Source: Apostichopus californicus
Taxonomy: Eukaryota > Echinodermata > Holothuroidea > Aspidochirotida > Stichopodidae
DNA length: 26,733 nucleotides
NCBI GenBank assembly: GCA_020650975.1
Contig: JAIPMN010005139.1
Coordinates: forward strand, 1-26,733
Direction: 5' to 3'
Each line of letters begins with the position of its first letter. Position 1 is the stretch's first letter. Both the position numbers and the translations under genes were made by a program. Below are positions 21,301 to 26,733 of this stretch, piece after piece. The notes beneath the pieces were generated by a model. That model worked only from the letters and a program-made list of their open reading frames with translations. It did no database searches and was not told the origin of the DNA.

Positions 21301-22973
21301 AGGGCACAGTCGTCTACGCTGCTCTAAAATGAGCAAACATTGCAACTTCAGGGAATAATTCAATAACATTTATTTGTGTAGCAGTTCATTTTGAAGGCTC
21401 TGAAGTTGGTCCTTTGTAAAATATTATACGGTTCCTGTGCACACAAAACTAACTATATAAATGTATACATCTTTGTAGTAATTTGAACATTTGCAGAGCA
21501 ATTTGCTTAGCTATACAATACCATATCAACTATTCACTGAACTTGTATTGCAAAAAGCGGTGATCTTTGCCATCAGCTCAAACTTCTGTACAGTTTCTTC
21601 TTCTTCATTGTTTTTTATATTTTTATATTTCATCTCATTTCTTCAACAACATATAATAAACACAAGTTTACAGTAATTACATGAAAATAAACAGCATGAA
21701 AAGTTGAGAAAGGGAATGATCAAAGAAGCCTTGTGGCTTAACAAGCTACAGTAATTAGAAAAAAACAATGGAATGGTTATAAGATTCCTAAATATTGGCA
21801 GAAAGGATCATGAAGTAATATTCTGCAAATCATGAGCAGTTAACACCCAAAACAGAGCTCTACTACATAGCTGAGGGTTAGTTCGTAAATACCAATATCT
21901 CAAAAGCGTGATTTTCCTGCTTGTTGCTATGTTGTTCTCCATCTTTTTTCTTGCATGGTTTTACGCATGCATGTTTACAAACACGATCTCTGTATGTTAT
22001 TGTTTTGTGAGTAACGTTATCACACACTGCTGGCTGTTATTTCACTGGTCCGTCACTCGGTCACGACGTTCTTAAACAATGATGTTTTACATAGGAAAAT
22101 ATGATCAGCACTGTAAACTCTTTGTAAACTCTTTGTTAAGTTCTTTGTTCTTCTCCTCAACTCACCTCTTTTCTCTCCTTGTTTGTACGGAACATGTTCC
22201 TCCCAGTCGGGGTCTTCTCTGGCTTTCTTTTCCAGGAATTCCATCAGGGCATCTCGATTGAACGGCCCGGTGGGGTCCTTCTTGACCTTGTACCTCGACC
22301 TCTCCGAAGGAGGCAGAAGCGAATCCTGTAAATTTTACAGTGCAAACGTTTAGCTCAAAGGGAAAAAACACATAGATTATGGCGAGAAGTTTCAAATTCT
22401 TGTATTTGTGCATCAAAGCAATCAACCTCAAAAGAGTCCATGTCTGGTTTTTCTATTACCAAGTTTTTACACATTACTTGAAATGATTTCCAAGTTAAGT
22501 GTCCTAAATCTTGGTTACAAAGTTGAATAGGTAGTACAGTACCTTCTTGAGGGGTCTGCCTTCCAAAACTATGCTCAGATATCGAGGATTGTAAAATTAA
22601 TCAAAATACTGTACCTCCTTGAATAATATACTTTGAGGGGGGGGCTACTGTATAAGACAAAAAATTAATATTGGTTCATTTGGTTGCGAAGGTTGTACAT
22701 GTAGAGTAGATGTCCATCTAGCATATTCGGGGTTATACTGCTAAACTTTCAAGTTCACACACAGTATTTAAATTATCTTACCTGGCATAAACAGAGTGTC
22801 ACGGTAGGTCAATAAGTGTTTATTACAATTTAATGTGATTTTAAGTTAACTAATGGACTTACATCAGGGTCCATCTCATTTGCGATCAGCTCCAATTCCT
22901 CCTCTGTTAGAGTGGCAAGGATCTCCTCCGCCTCCATATCCTTGTACTTATCTGACAAATCTGTGTTAGCCAT
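3283..22973 (-). CDS. tmod: Tropomodulin, complete gene, nine coding exons
   Basis: Spliced product of 349 residues that caps actin-filament pointed ends with tropomyosin, in muscle thin filaments and the membrane skeleton. Seen: an N-terminal acidic helix (about 1-37) like tropomyosin-binding site 1; residues 55-59 PTGPF and 88-93 EKRGKV, hallmarks of actin-binding site 1; a second helix around 114-142 with LAGILGIHSML, matching tropomyosin-binding site 2; a linker; then five leucine-rich repeats (about 197-335), including LNLNNI (201-206), LNVESNF (258-264) and LVKFGLAFQHAGPR (314-327), the actin-binding site 2 region. The tail is nine residues with basic KQRTKK. Length is close to the roughly 350-360 of typical tropomodulins, and there is no proline-rich leiomodin insert. 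All eight introns are GT-AG and the frame is preserved. It is intact, with no stop or frameshift. The exact paralogue cannot be named. Confidence 0.97.
3376..3397 (+). repeat. T9G13 homopolymer junction
   Basis: Nine T directly followed by thirteen G on the plus strand (C13A9 in the transcript), about 65 nt upstream of the exon 9 acceptor. Similar T/G junctions occur at 7188-7201 and 15542-15561. Confidence 0.85.
4599..5300. repeat. Minisatellite of about 63-bp units (11-12 copies)
   Basis: Units beginning GTATGGTATTG start at 4599, 4665, 4725, 4790, 4851, 4911, 4981, 5041, 5107, 5168 and 5231 (spacings 60-70), with a degenerate twelfth near 5291. The consensus is GTATGGTATTGTATTGCATGG, then TATTTCATTGCATTATAGTGTATT-like sequence and ACATTACATT. 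Each unit is itself built from related ATTGCAT/ATTACAT/GTATTG words, so the array grew from a simpler repeat. A three-unit block is duplicated (4661-4846 and 4847 to about 5037). Confidence 0.95.
5355..5398 (-). other. G-quadruplex-capable G-run cluster near the exon 8 donor
   Basis: On the gene strand the order is GGG, a run of seven G, GGGG, a run of five G, GGG, GGGGG, with short spacers, starting about 25 nt after the 5' splice site. It satisfies the four-run quadruplex rule. Intronic G runs close to a donor are known in general to promote donor recognition; that role here is inference. Confidence 0.7.
5424..5571 (-). CDS. tmod: tmod coding exon 8 (residues 292-340 plus one base)
   Basis: This exon encodes RMMMGIQVETEVADILVKDN, KTLVKFGLAFQHAGPRRKAH and DAVLRNYEI. 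The block LVKFG...F...GPR is the most conserved part of the C-terminal cap and contributes to actin-binding site 2. Acceptor CACAG, donor GTAAGT after ATAA, phases 0 and 1. If the donor is not used, the frame continues 26 codons with a Gly-rich sequence to a stop at 5346-5344. Confidence 0.97.
5719..5764 (-). other. G-rich tract in intron 7 (C-rich on plus)
   Basis: The plus strand has CCCC, a CTCCTCCT stretch, about ten C, then CCCCC; the gene strand is correspondingly G-rich and could form a quadruplex. It lies about 150-190 nt upstream of exon 8. Confidence 0.45.
5838..5957 (-). mobile_element. Short tRNA-derived retroposon (SINE-like)
   Basis: On the gene strand, an 83-nt tRNA-like head (5957-5875) is followed by about 26 nt of unrelated sequence and then A11 (5848-5838). 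That is the head-body-A-tail layout of a tRNA-derived SINE, here very short. Pol III box A (TATCTCAGTTGGTAGAGC) and box B (GGTTGGAATCC, one change from the usual) are visible. I could not identify target-site duplications, so it may be old or truncated. Alternatively it is a retroprocessed tRNA pseudogene. Confidence 0.65.
5875..5957 (-). pseudogene. tRNA-Thr(TGT)-like sequence with 11-bp internal duplication
   Basis: It folds as a tRNA by eye. The acceptor 5' strand GGCTGGA against 3' TCTAGGC has one mismatch and one wobble; the D-arm is conventional. The anticodon stem CTGGG/CCCAG is perfect and encloses CTTGTAA, anticodon TGT (Thr). The T-arm is ACTGG-TTGGAAT-CCTCT, with a broken stem. An exact 11-bp tandem duplication (plus strand 5898-5908 and 5909-5919, TGACCTCTGGG) inserts extra bases between the anticodon arm and the T-arm, so a functional tRNA is unlikely. 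No encoded CCA. Confidence 0.75.
6093..6236 (-). CDS. tmod: tmod coding exon 7 (residues 244-291)
   Basis: This exon encodes YFAQMLKENKNLKSLNVESN, FLTGEGIKKI and ENTTLLELRMANQ. The LNVESNF motif and the closing NQ are highly characteristic of tropomodulin leucine-rich repeats 3 and 4. Forty-eight codons, phase 0 at both ends. Acceptor TTACAG, donor GTATGG after CAG. Confidence 0.97.
6237..6498 (-). other. tmod intron 6 (262 bp)
   Basis: A short intron with donor GTAAGT and acceptor TTTTTTACAG, phase 0. No internal feature was recognised. Confidence 0.92.
6499..6606 (-). CDS. tmod: tmod coding exon 6 (residues 208-243)
   Basis: This exon encodes SVPIPTVKNILEALEKNTQL then TSLSMASTRIGDETAP, matching the family block IPIPTLKAYAEALKEN and the following leucine-rich repeat (L-x-S-L-S-M-A-S-T-R). 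Thirty-six codons, phase 0 at both ends. The acceptor is GAAG before AGT; the donor GTAAGT follows CCT. Confidence 0.96.
6607..7299 (-). other. tmod intron 5 (693 bp)
   Basis: Donor GTAAGT. The acceptor GGAAG lies after an unusually long T/A tract (6611-6680 region) that reads as a T-rich pyrimidine tract on the gene strand. A T7G7 junction is at about 7188-7201. No other feature was recognised. Confidence 0.9.
6611..6680. repeat. A/T low-complexity tract next to the exon 6 acceptor
   Basis: Repeated A7-A10 blocks separated by TTATAT on the plus strand. On the transcript this gives U-rich blocks immediately upstream of the exon 6 splice acceptor, so it probably serves as an extended polypyrimidine tract. 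Microsatellite-like and probably length-variable. Confidence 0.8.
7300..7430 (-). CDS. tmod: tmod coding exon 5 (residues 164-207)
   Basis: This exon encodes a linker, GPAKFSALKIQPAEPPNDTD, then VEKSLEQLQKNDGSLKELNL and NNIK, which starts the leucine-rich-repeat domain. NDTDVE and the LEELNLNNI-like block correspond closely to the family's NSTDVEETL...LEEVNLNNI. Acceptor ATCAAG with a strong pyrimidine tract, donor GTAAGT, phases 1 and 0. Confidence 0.96.
7431..9670 (-). other. tmod intron 4 (2240 bp)
   Basis: Donor GTGAGG; the acceptor ATCAAG is preceded by a long pyrimidine tract. It contains a G-rich stretch at 9471-9508 (C-rich in the transcript) and a near-palindrome at 9218-9242, and is otherwise AT-rich. 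A match to the nuclear-receptor half-site TCAAAGGTCA occurs at 8341-8350. No exon or mobile element was recognised. Confidence 0.88.
9471..9508 (+). other. G-rich tract, possible G-quadruplex
   Basis: G5, then after a T-rich gap G4 and a run of about ten G, all on the plus strand. The long run can supply two tetrad columns, so a quadruplex is possible. In the transcript this is C-rich and lies about 160-200 nt inside intron 4. Confidence 0.45.
9671..9763 (-). CDS. tmod: tmod coding exon 4 (residues 133-163)
   Basis: This exon encodes GILGIHSMLNQDQLNAAIAE and continues ETLDPDRMTFK. The ILGIHSML core corresponds to the ILGMHTLM stretch of vertebrate TMOD1, part of tropomyosin-binding site 2. 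Acceptor ATCAAG, donor GTGAGG, phases 1 and 1. Reading through the donor stays open for more than 30 codons, but that extension has no family similarity, while splicing to exon 5 restores the conserved linker. Confidence 0.94.
9764..10912 (-). other. tmod intron 3 (1149 bp)
   Basis: Donor GTATGT; the acceptor ATCAAG has a pyrimidine-rich lead-in. It contains a TGA/GAT trinucleotide microsatellite at 9818-9837 and a G-rich stretch near 10774-10794 with three G runs. Nothing else was recognised. Confidence 0.9.
9818..9837. repeat. TGA trinucleotide microsatellite
   Basis: Nearly seven perfect TGA units, within intron 3 close to the acceptor of exon 4. A simple repeat, likely polymorphic. Confidence 0.9.
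10913..11038 (-). CDS. tmod: tmod coding exon 3 (Gly91 to Ala132)
   Basis: The exon opens by completing the conserved GKV and is then lysine/glutamate-rich (TPKKEEKKVEENGQ, about 95-108), the variable linker of the family. It closes with an acidic helix, EEWETALEDATEEDLVQLA, the start of tropomyosin-binding site 2. The acceptor TTCTTAG follows a good pyrimidine tract; donor GTATGT; phases 1 and 1. Exon length 126 nt. Confidence 0.95.
13699..13957. repeat. Diverged direct duplication of about 110-125 bp
   Basis: Copy A (13699-13823) and copy B (about 13851-13957) align from an AACTAATTGTCAA-(T/G)-GAAAT-(T/G)-AGAGAA start to a GCAGAAT-(G/T)-TTC end, with shared blocks such as TTAACTGAAAAC/TTAACAGAAAAC and many substitutions and indels between. 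It is an old local duplication in intron 2 with no coding potential. Confidence 0.75.
13841..13862. repeat. 22-bp perfect palindrome
   Basis: CAATTAGTTTGC followed by AAACTAATTG reads identically on both strands. It spans the junction where copy B of the local duplication begins, so it may mark a rearrangement endpoint. Confidence 0.9.
14969..14981 (+). promoter_or_regulatory. DR1 nuclear-receptor-like motif
   Basis: GGGTCA-A-AGGTCA: two half-sites in direct repeat with one base between, the known HNF4 / RXR-heterodimer type. It lies in intron 2. Only the motif is seen; occupancy is unknown. Confidence 0.35.
15542..15561 (+). repeat. T8G12 homopolymer junction
   Basis: Eight T followed by about twelve G on the plus strand in intron 2, in the same arrangement and orientation as the tracts at 3376 and 7188. 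Confidence 0.85.
17011..17044 (+). other. Strong G-quadruplex motif (plus strand)
   Basis: Seven runs of three or more G separated by spacers of 1-2 nt (GGGCAGGGGGGAGGGAGGG, then TTGGGTGGGGGAGGG). It fits the canonical G3+ N1-7 pattern several times over. In intron 2, on the strand opposite to the transcript. Confidence 0.8.
18403..18735. repeat. Minisatellite of about 56-78-bp units, five copies
   Basis: Units start with GCTTAATGTGAGC at 18403, 18481, 18537, 18600 and 18669. Each holds a TAGTAT-AAT-ACTAA-ACACAGTC core and ends CTGTCTACTGTCTGGCTTCAGCTA. Unit lengths vary through small indels; units 4 and 5 are the most alike. Located in intron 2. Confidence 0.92.
20656..20760. other. GC-rich patch, possible transposon remnant
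   Basis: A sharply GC-rich segment within AT-rich intron 2. It holds two GGACCCC copies flanking CCCTCCCGGGGCCCT, then GCTAGC and GCATGC palindromes, then a hairpin (GTGTTCGC at 20740-20747 pairing with GCGAACAC at 20751-20758). The composition suggests foreign or repeat origin. I could not name a family. Confidence 0.4.
22166..22325 (-). CDS. tmod: tmod coding exon 2 (residues 38-90 plus one base)
   Basis: This exon encodes DSLLPPSERS, the PTGPFNRDALMEFLEKKA segment and HVPYKQGEKR, the region that binds actin at the pointed end (actin-binding site 1). The LLPP, PTGPF and GEKR(G) motifs are near-invariant in tropomodulins. Acceptor TTACAG, donor GTGAGT, phase 1. Its CpG and GC content are visibly higher than the flanking introns. 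Confidence 0.97.
22326..22862 (-). other. tmod intron 1 (537 bp)
   Basis: Donor GTAAGT and acceptor TTTACAG, both clear, phase 0. The content is AT-rich with no recognisable element apart from scattered TACAGTA/TACTGTA words and an eight-base G run near 22637. Confidence 0.9.
22863..22973 (-). CDS. tmod: tmod coding exon 1 (residues 1-37)
   Basis: This exon encodes the tropomyosin-binding N-terminal helix, MANTDLSDKYKDMEAEEILA followed by an ELELIANEMDPD-type end, the part of the family that opens with an acidic amphipathic helix. It ends after GAT with donor GTAAGT, phase 0. The start at 22973 is chosen for its strong context (A at -3, G at +4). An in-frame ATG 15 nt upstream (22988) has a weak context and would add only MPTVT. 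An in-frame TGA at 23012-23010 closes the frame. Confidence 0.96.
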
Positions 22974-23032
22974 GGTTACTGTCGGCATTGGTGACGACGA
23001 GGACTTGAATCACCACGACGATGAAGAAGAAT
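22974..23032 (-). other. Predicted 5'UTR segment of tmod
   Basis: Upstream of the ATG, a plausible splice acceptor (TATTACTCTGCCAG, after a pyrimidine-rich lead) predicts that the exon starts at 23032. The 59-nt leader is CGT/CTT-rich, contains the in-frame TGA at 23012-23010 and one in-frame upstream ATG at 22988. The first transcribed exon would then lie further upstream. Confidence 0.5.
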
Positions 23033-23799
23033 CTGGCAGAGTAATACAAAGGCCCAAGTAAATAAGATTACAGAAAGTATACATGTAGTACATGGTCTCG
23101 AAAACAGAGGAATCTCTCTGAGCCATGTACAGTATCTTCCTTGTACGCTCACTTCGGAGTATATTTATGTTAGATGAAAGAAAGATTGTCAATAATAGTA
23201 TTTAAATATTGTACAAAGGATAACGGTAGAATGCAGTGAAGCCACACAATACAGTACAAAATGTGGGTAATGGAGACTACTACAGCAGGCTGTACAGATT
23301 GTGATTTGTTCAGCACGATAAAACCACTCTATATGTTTTAGGAATGCTAAAGAAGATAATGGCAAGCGTTGATTGGCAGATCATCTTCTTTTTAAAGCAT
23401 GATGATCTATTTTCATTGTTATTATAGTCTTTGCAATTCTACAACACACACTGTCACAACTACAATACTGTGATACTAACACACTATAACGCTGACCCAG
23501 AGGATTTCAAATATCAAAATACTGTACACGATTTCTTTTTGTTCCAAAGTCCAGTAATGTGCCAGCTTGTAAGCCAACAACTTCCAAAAAATATCTTTTG
23601 ATTTGTTGAACATGTATAACCAAGCAGATAGTGCATAGTACTATATTTTGCAATGCTATGCATATTTAACACAAAATGACACTGTAATTTATAGGATTGA
23701 GATGGACTGGATAGTCTACAGGTGTAAAATTCCACGGGAATTTGAATGTTACTGTTTGCTGTATATAAATACACTCTAATAGAGAGGGTGCTGTATTTC

Positions 23800-23860
23800 C
23801 TCCCCAACCCCCCGGCCCCTCCCCAACGGAAGGCCGGTCCTTTCCCCTAAAGGCCCAATT
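23800..23860. other. GC-rich patch with short inverted repeats
   Basis: CCAACCCCCCGGCCCCTCC then GGAAGGCCGGTCC and CCTAAAGGCCC form several overlapping short inverted repeats (GGCC/CCGG types) in an AT-rich setting. Possibly a transposable-element fragment, unidentified. Confidence 0.35.
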
Positions 23861-25559
23861 ATTAGAACTAGAGAACTATACTAATGTACATTAAAATGCC
23901 ATCAATTGATCATGGATTGTGTACACAAATAACATCAATTGGATAAGTGGTAGACCTAGGGTTTAACTTAAATTTACATTCATAGCCCCGGGGGTTTGAT
24001 TGAGGAACATGGATGTGGGTGTACTGACCACCCTTGGCAAATAACATTCACCATACTGCACCCCAAAACAATGAACAGTTACATGACTTACAAACTTCCC
24101 TCCTCCAAAAGCCATGAAAACTTGAAAAGCATCTTACGCAGATAATATATGGAATAATATTATTTTCACGGAACATATTCTGTTAAATTAAGTAAGTACT
24201 CTTAATTCTGCAAAAGTGCATTGGAATGATTAAGTTAGGTAGATATTGGGTTGCAAGAAAAAATAAAACATTTAAACATCAATTATTAGAGTGACGGTGG
24301 GGAAGGGGGGGGTGGGCAAGACCCACACAATTTTCTGTATTGCACTTGACCAAATCAGTGAATTTAATCCTAGTGGTAACAACAAAGAACTCTTTGCTAG
24401 ATTGAGGGGCTTAAAGTTTGCATAAGTTTGCATACATGTATGAATGTGTGAATATTTCATGGTTTCATCAGAACATTGAAGCTAGCTACAACTCTGTACA
24501 TGGTCCAGCAATGGAAAATTCAGCCTTTTGAAACTACAGTAACTGTAGATGCATCTGCACTACAGCCAGGTGAAATCCTCAATGATAAATCTATGTCAAG
24601 ATCTAACTGAAGTTACCTCCAAATATGAATCCAACAACAACTCCTATGAAACCATTTATACAACACAATAAAAGGTTGCTACTTGTTTCTAGGCAAAAGT
24701 TTGTCGAGCTATTTAAGGTTGGTTTGACTTTGTTGATCTTATTTTTCTTGATGAAGGCAGATTTTGACATTTGAATTTCATATAATAGTGAACTCCCATA
24801 ATTATAAGAATATCACATCGCCACAAAGTCTTGTTTAGATATCCCTTTAAAGTTTGGCTTGTCATCTTCAACATGTGGAAACAATGATTTGCACACAATT
24901 AGACTAGTCAATCAATCTCGAATGCATTTATACCACCAACACAAACAACAAAGTCCACATGAAAATGTGTTTACAGAATAGACTTGCAAAATGTATCATT
25001 AATGATTGCGAGCCAATATAATGATGAACTTTGGACTTCCTAAAATAACGACTGTTCAGATCGACTAGAAGCAAACATTTCTCATCAATAACAATGTGTA
25101 GTATACTTCTCTTGCTTTCTAGAGAAACATTGCATGAGTTTAGTTTCCTGCAGAGAAATTGTGTTCTCTCCTGCATTATTCATTATTTCCTCTCCACCTC
25201 CCCAGTCCCCCCCCCCTCCCCCATCCATCTTTCTCCTCACCTGACCACCAGAAGCTTGGATAACAAGCTTTTCCCATACAATACTTTTTACATATTTTTG
25301 GTCTCCTGAAGTAATGTTGGCATATGCACCTATCACTCTATCCTATTCTACCTTTCCGCCTGATAGCCCCTTCCCCCAAAGTAAATCACAAATACTGGAC
25401 TTGAAACTGTCAAGATGGTACATGGGTTTACAATACAGGCTGTATAGCCAATATGATTTATCCAAATTTCAAATAGCATAGGTACAGTATTATACCTCTT
25501 GTCTAGTCTCAGGCCTACCACTGGTTAGCAAACCTATGAGTTCAACTAATTCTACATTG

Positions 25560-26733
25560 CCTAAAGTTAAAATGTACTGTCGGGCCTTACTGGTGGACTA
25601 CCTTACAAACAATTTGGTTCCATTATTAACACAGTCGCCGTTCCTGTGTGAAAGGATGCTGCATTATGCGATGCTTAGGCTCTCACCTTGCATGCACAAG
25701 AATCGATTTTCAAGCAAGTAGTATTAGTAGTCGTACATACATGTTTAGGGGAAGGATCACCCTCACGTCGGAAATTGTTACAAATTATGTAACGGTTGAT
25801 CTGTAACAACAAAGAACTGTGCCCTAACTTAGATTTAACTAACAACATAAGTTTAATTCACTCCACATTCTCAAGTTAGTAAATAGGCGACGCCTAACAG
25901 TTATCCTATCATCACCTTACGCCTTAGTCATCTGGGCTACGCTAAGAATGATGTACACTACTTTACGAAATTTCTCTTGACAATATGACTTAAGAAATCC
26001 TTTATTTCGTTACTAGTAAAATTCTTTGGGAGTTGTTGCTGTATGGTACTTACCTATGGTAATTAATATTATCCTCAAATCCGTACCTCAAAGTTTGGGC
26101 GTAGGCTTAGGATAATCCTTGTGTGATGATAATGGAAGCAGATAGCGACCAACTACACTAGTACTAGGGTATGTATAGTCTGCAAGTAACTGGCTGCCAG
26201 TGCACTGTACACAGTGATCGTGTGTGTCAGAAACATGTCAAGAAAACCTTGAAATTGATGGCGCCAGATAAATTTGATCGCCGAAAAAAATCATTCACTT
26301 CATACGTGCGGCTGGTCGTTCACTGTCATGCAGTTCAGCCAACTGCTTTATCAATCACCAGAGCCGTATATAGACATACGGGTCTGTTAATGACCACAGG
26401 CAGAAATATAATAATTAGTGTTCGTGCACTATGAAAAAATATACAGTTTGTTAAATAATCAGATTACAAAAAATGGCGGTCTATTTGTATCAGGCGCAAC
26501 ATCCCAGCCATGATTCAGGAAAAAACATTTATGAACATTTAGCCCTCTTCTAATTACCAGGAGTGTAGTAATCACTGACTACGAGGAGTGGTACGGACGG
26601 GGGAGGGGGTGGGGCAAAAACAACGTTCGAAAGGCAACGATCGATTTGAGTGGTGAACACGTGAAGAGACTCGATGTAACTTGAACATACTAAACAGTGG
26701 CGTCCACAACTCGGGGGGGGGGGGCTGGGGGGG
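25560..26733. promoter_or_regulatory. CpG-denser region, possible tmod promoter area
   Basis: By eye, about 23 CpG occur in 26161-26733, against roughly 6 in a same-sized sample of intron 2 (16201-16800). In many invertebrates active promoters keep CpG while surrounding DNA loses it. An ATGGCGG word resembling a YY1 core lies at 26473. No TATA box or initiator can be assigned. Confidence 0.3.
26048..26057 (-). promoter_or_regulatory. Candidate splice donor of a non-coding first exon
   Basis: The gene strand reads CCATAG|GTAAGTACC, a near-perfect donor with the intron starting at 26053. It is in sense orientation to tmod, within the CpG-denser stretch and 3.0 kb upstream of the predicted acceptor at 23033. 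No transcript evidence is available, and donor-like words also occur by chance. Confidence 0.25.

Larger units (their letters stand above)
11039..22165 (-). other. tmod intron 2 (11.1 kb)
   Basis: Donor GTGAGT, acceptor TTTCTTAG, phase 1. It separates actin-binding site 1 from tropomyosin-binding site 2. I recognised no exon, RNA gene or transposon protein inside. Features worth noting are listed separately: a duplicated segment with a 22-bp palindrome (13.7-13.96 kb), a DR1-like motif (14969), a T8G12 tract (15542), a G-quadruplex motif (17011), a minisatellite (18.4-18.7 kb) and a GC-rich patch (20.66-20.76 kb). The rest is AT-rich DNA with many TACAGTA/TACTGTA words. Confidence 0.9.
23033..26733. 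other. Upstream region or 5' non-coding intron, no coding exon recognised
   Basis: No family-recognisable protein is encoded on either strand. The segment contains a GC-rich patch at 23800-23860, G/C homopolymer runs (near 24301-24315, 25205-25225 and the final 20 bases) and many TACAGTA-type words up to about 25.5 kb. From about 25.56 kb onward the sequence is richer in CpG. If the acceptor at 23033 is real, a 5' leader intron spans at least part of this stretch. Confidence 0.6.

Noticed and set aside
26171-26434. 87-codon plus-strand open frame near the right end
   Set aside because: It lies in a CpG-denser region, so it was considered as a neighbouring gene exon, but no family is recognisable and codon use is unremarkable.
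26473-26553. 26-codon small ORF starting ATGGCGGTC
   Set aside because: The start context and YY1-like ATGGCGG are suggestive, but the peptide has no known relatives and small ORFs of this size are expected by chance.
1-26733. CRISPR array, operons, insertion sequences or prophage genes
   Set aside because: The tandem repeats lack regular unique spacers, no prokaryotic coding density exists, and the one gene is a spliced animal gene.

Overview
This is eukaryotic (animal) DNA: AT-rich, non-coding over most of its length, with one gene split into nine coding exons by GT-AG introns, plus minisatellites, homopolymer tracts and a degenerate tRNA-derived element. I found no sign of prokaryotic or viral sequence. 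The gene product is a single tropomodulin of 349 residues that is complete and in frame. Its divergence from the vertebrate paralogues, its short basic C-terminus and the compact exons suggest an invertebrate, most likely a non-vertebrate deuterostome such as an echinoderm. That placement is inference and could not be tested here.

Layout (the gene is on the minus strand, so read right to left). Positions 26733-23033 are the upstream or 5' non-coding region. A relatively CpG-dense stretch at about 25.56-26.73 kb and a near-consensus splice donor at 26053/26054 make it a plausible place for the promoter and a non-coding first exon. Positions 23032-22974 are a predicted 5'UTR piece with an upstream in-frame stop. 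The coding exons are 22973-22863, 22325-22166, 11038-10913, 9763-9671, 7430-7300, 6606-6499, 6236-6093, 5571-5424 and 3311-3283. Every junction keeps the reading frame, and the total is 1050 nt including the TGA. Intron 2 is 11.1 kb and makes up over 40% of the window. Positions 3282-1 are the 3'UTR and downstream flank.

The protein caps the slow-growing pointed ends of actin filaments together with tropomyosin. Exons 1-3 encode the tropomyosin- and actin-binding N-terminal half, exon 4 and early exon 5 the second tropomyosin-binding segment and linker, and exons 5-8 the leucine-rich-repeat actin-binding domain. Exon 9 adds a nine-residue basic tail.

Structure not explained by the gene includes: a roughly 63-bp minisatellite with a 186-bp higher-order duplication in intron 8; a tRNA-Thr-like retroposon in intron 7 whose internal 11-bp duplication creates a perfect DR5 nuclear-receptor motif; a 25-bp perfect hairpin in the 3' flank; a second minisatellite and a duplicated segment with a 22-bp palindrome in intron 2; a striking excess of the word TACAGTA/TACTGTA; and G-quadruplex-capable runs, one just inside the intron 8 donor. 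I did not find a novel multi-gene system.
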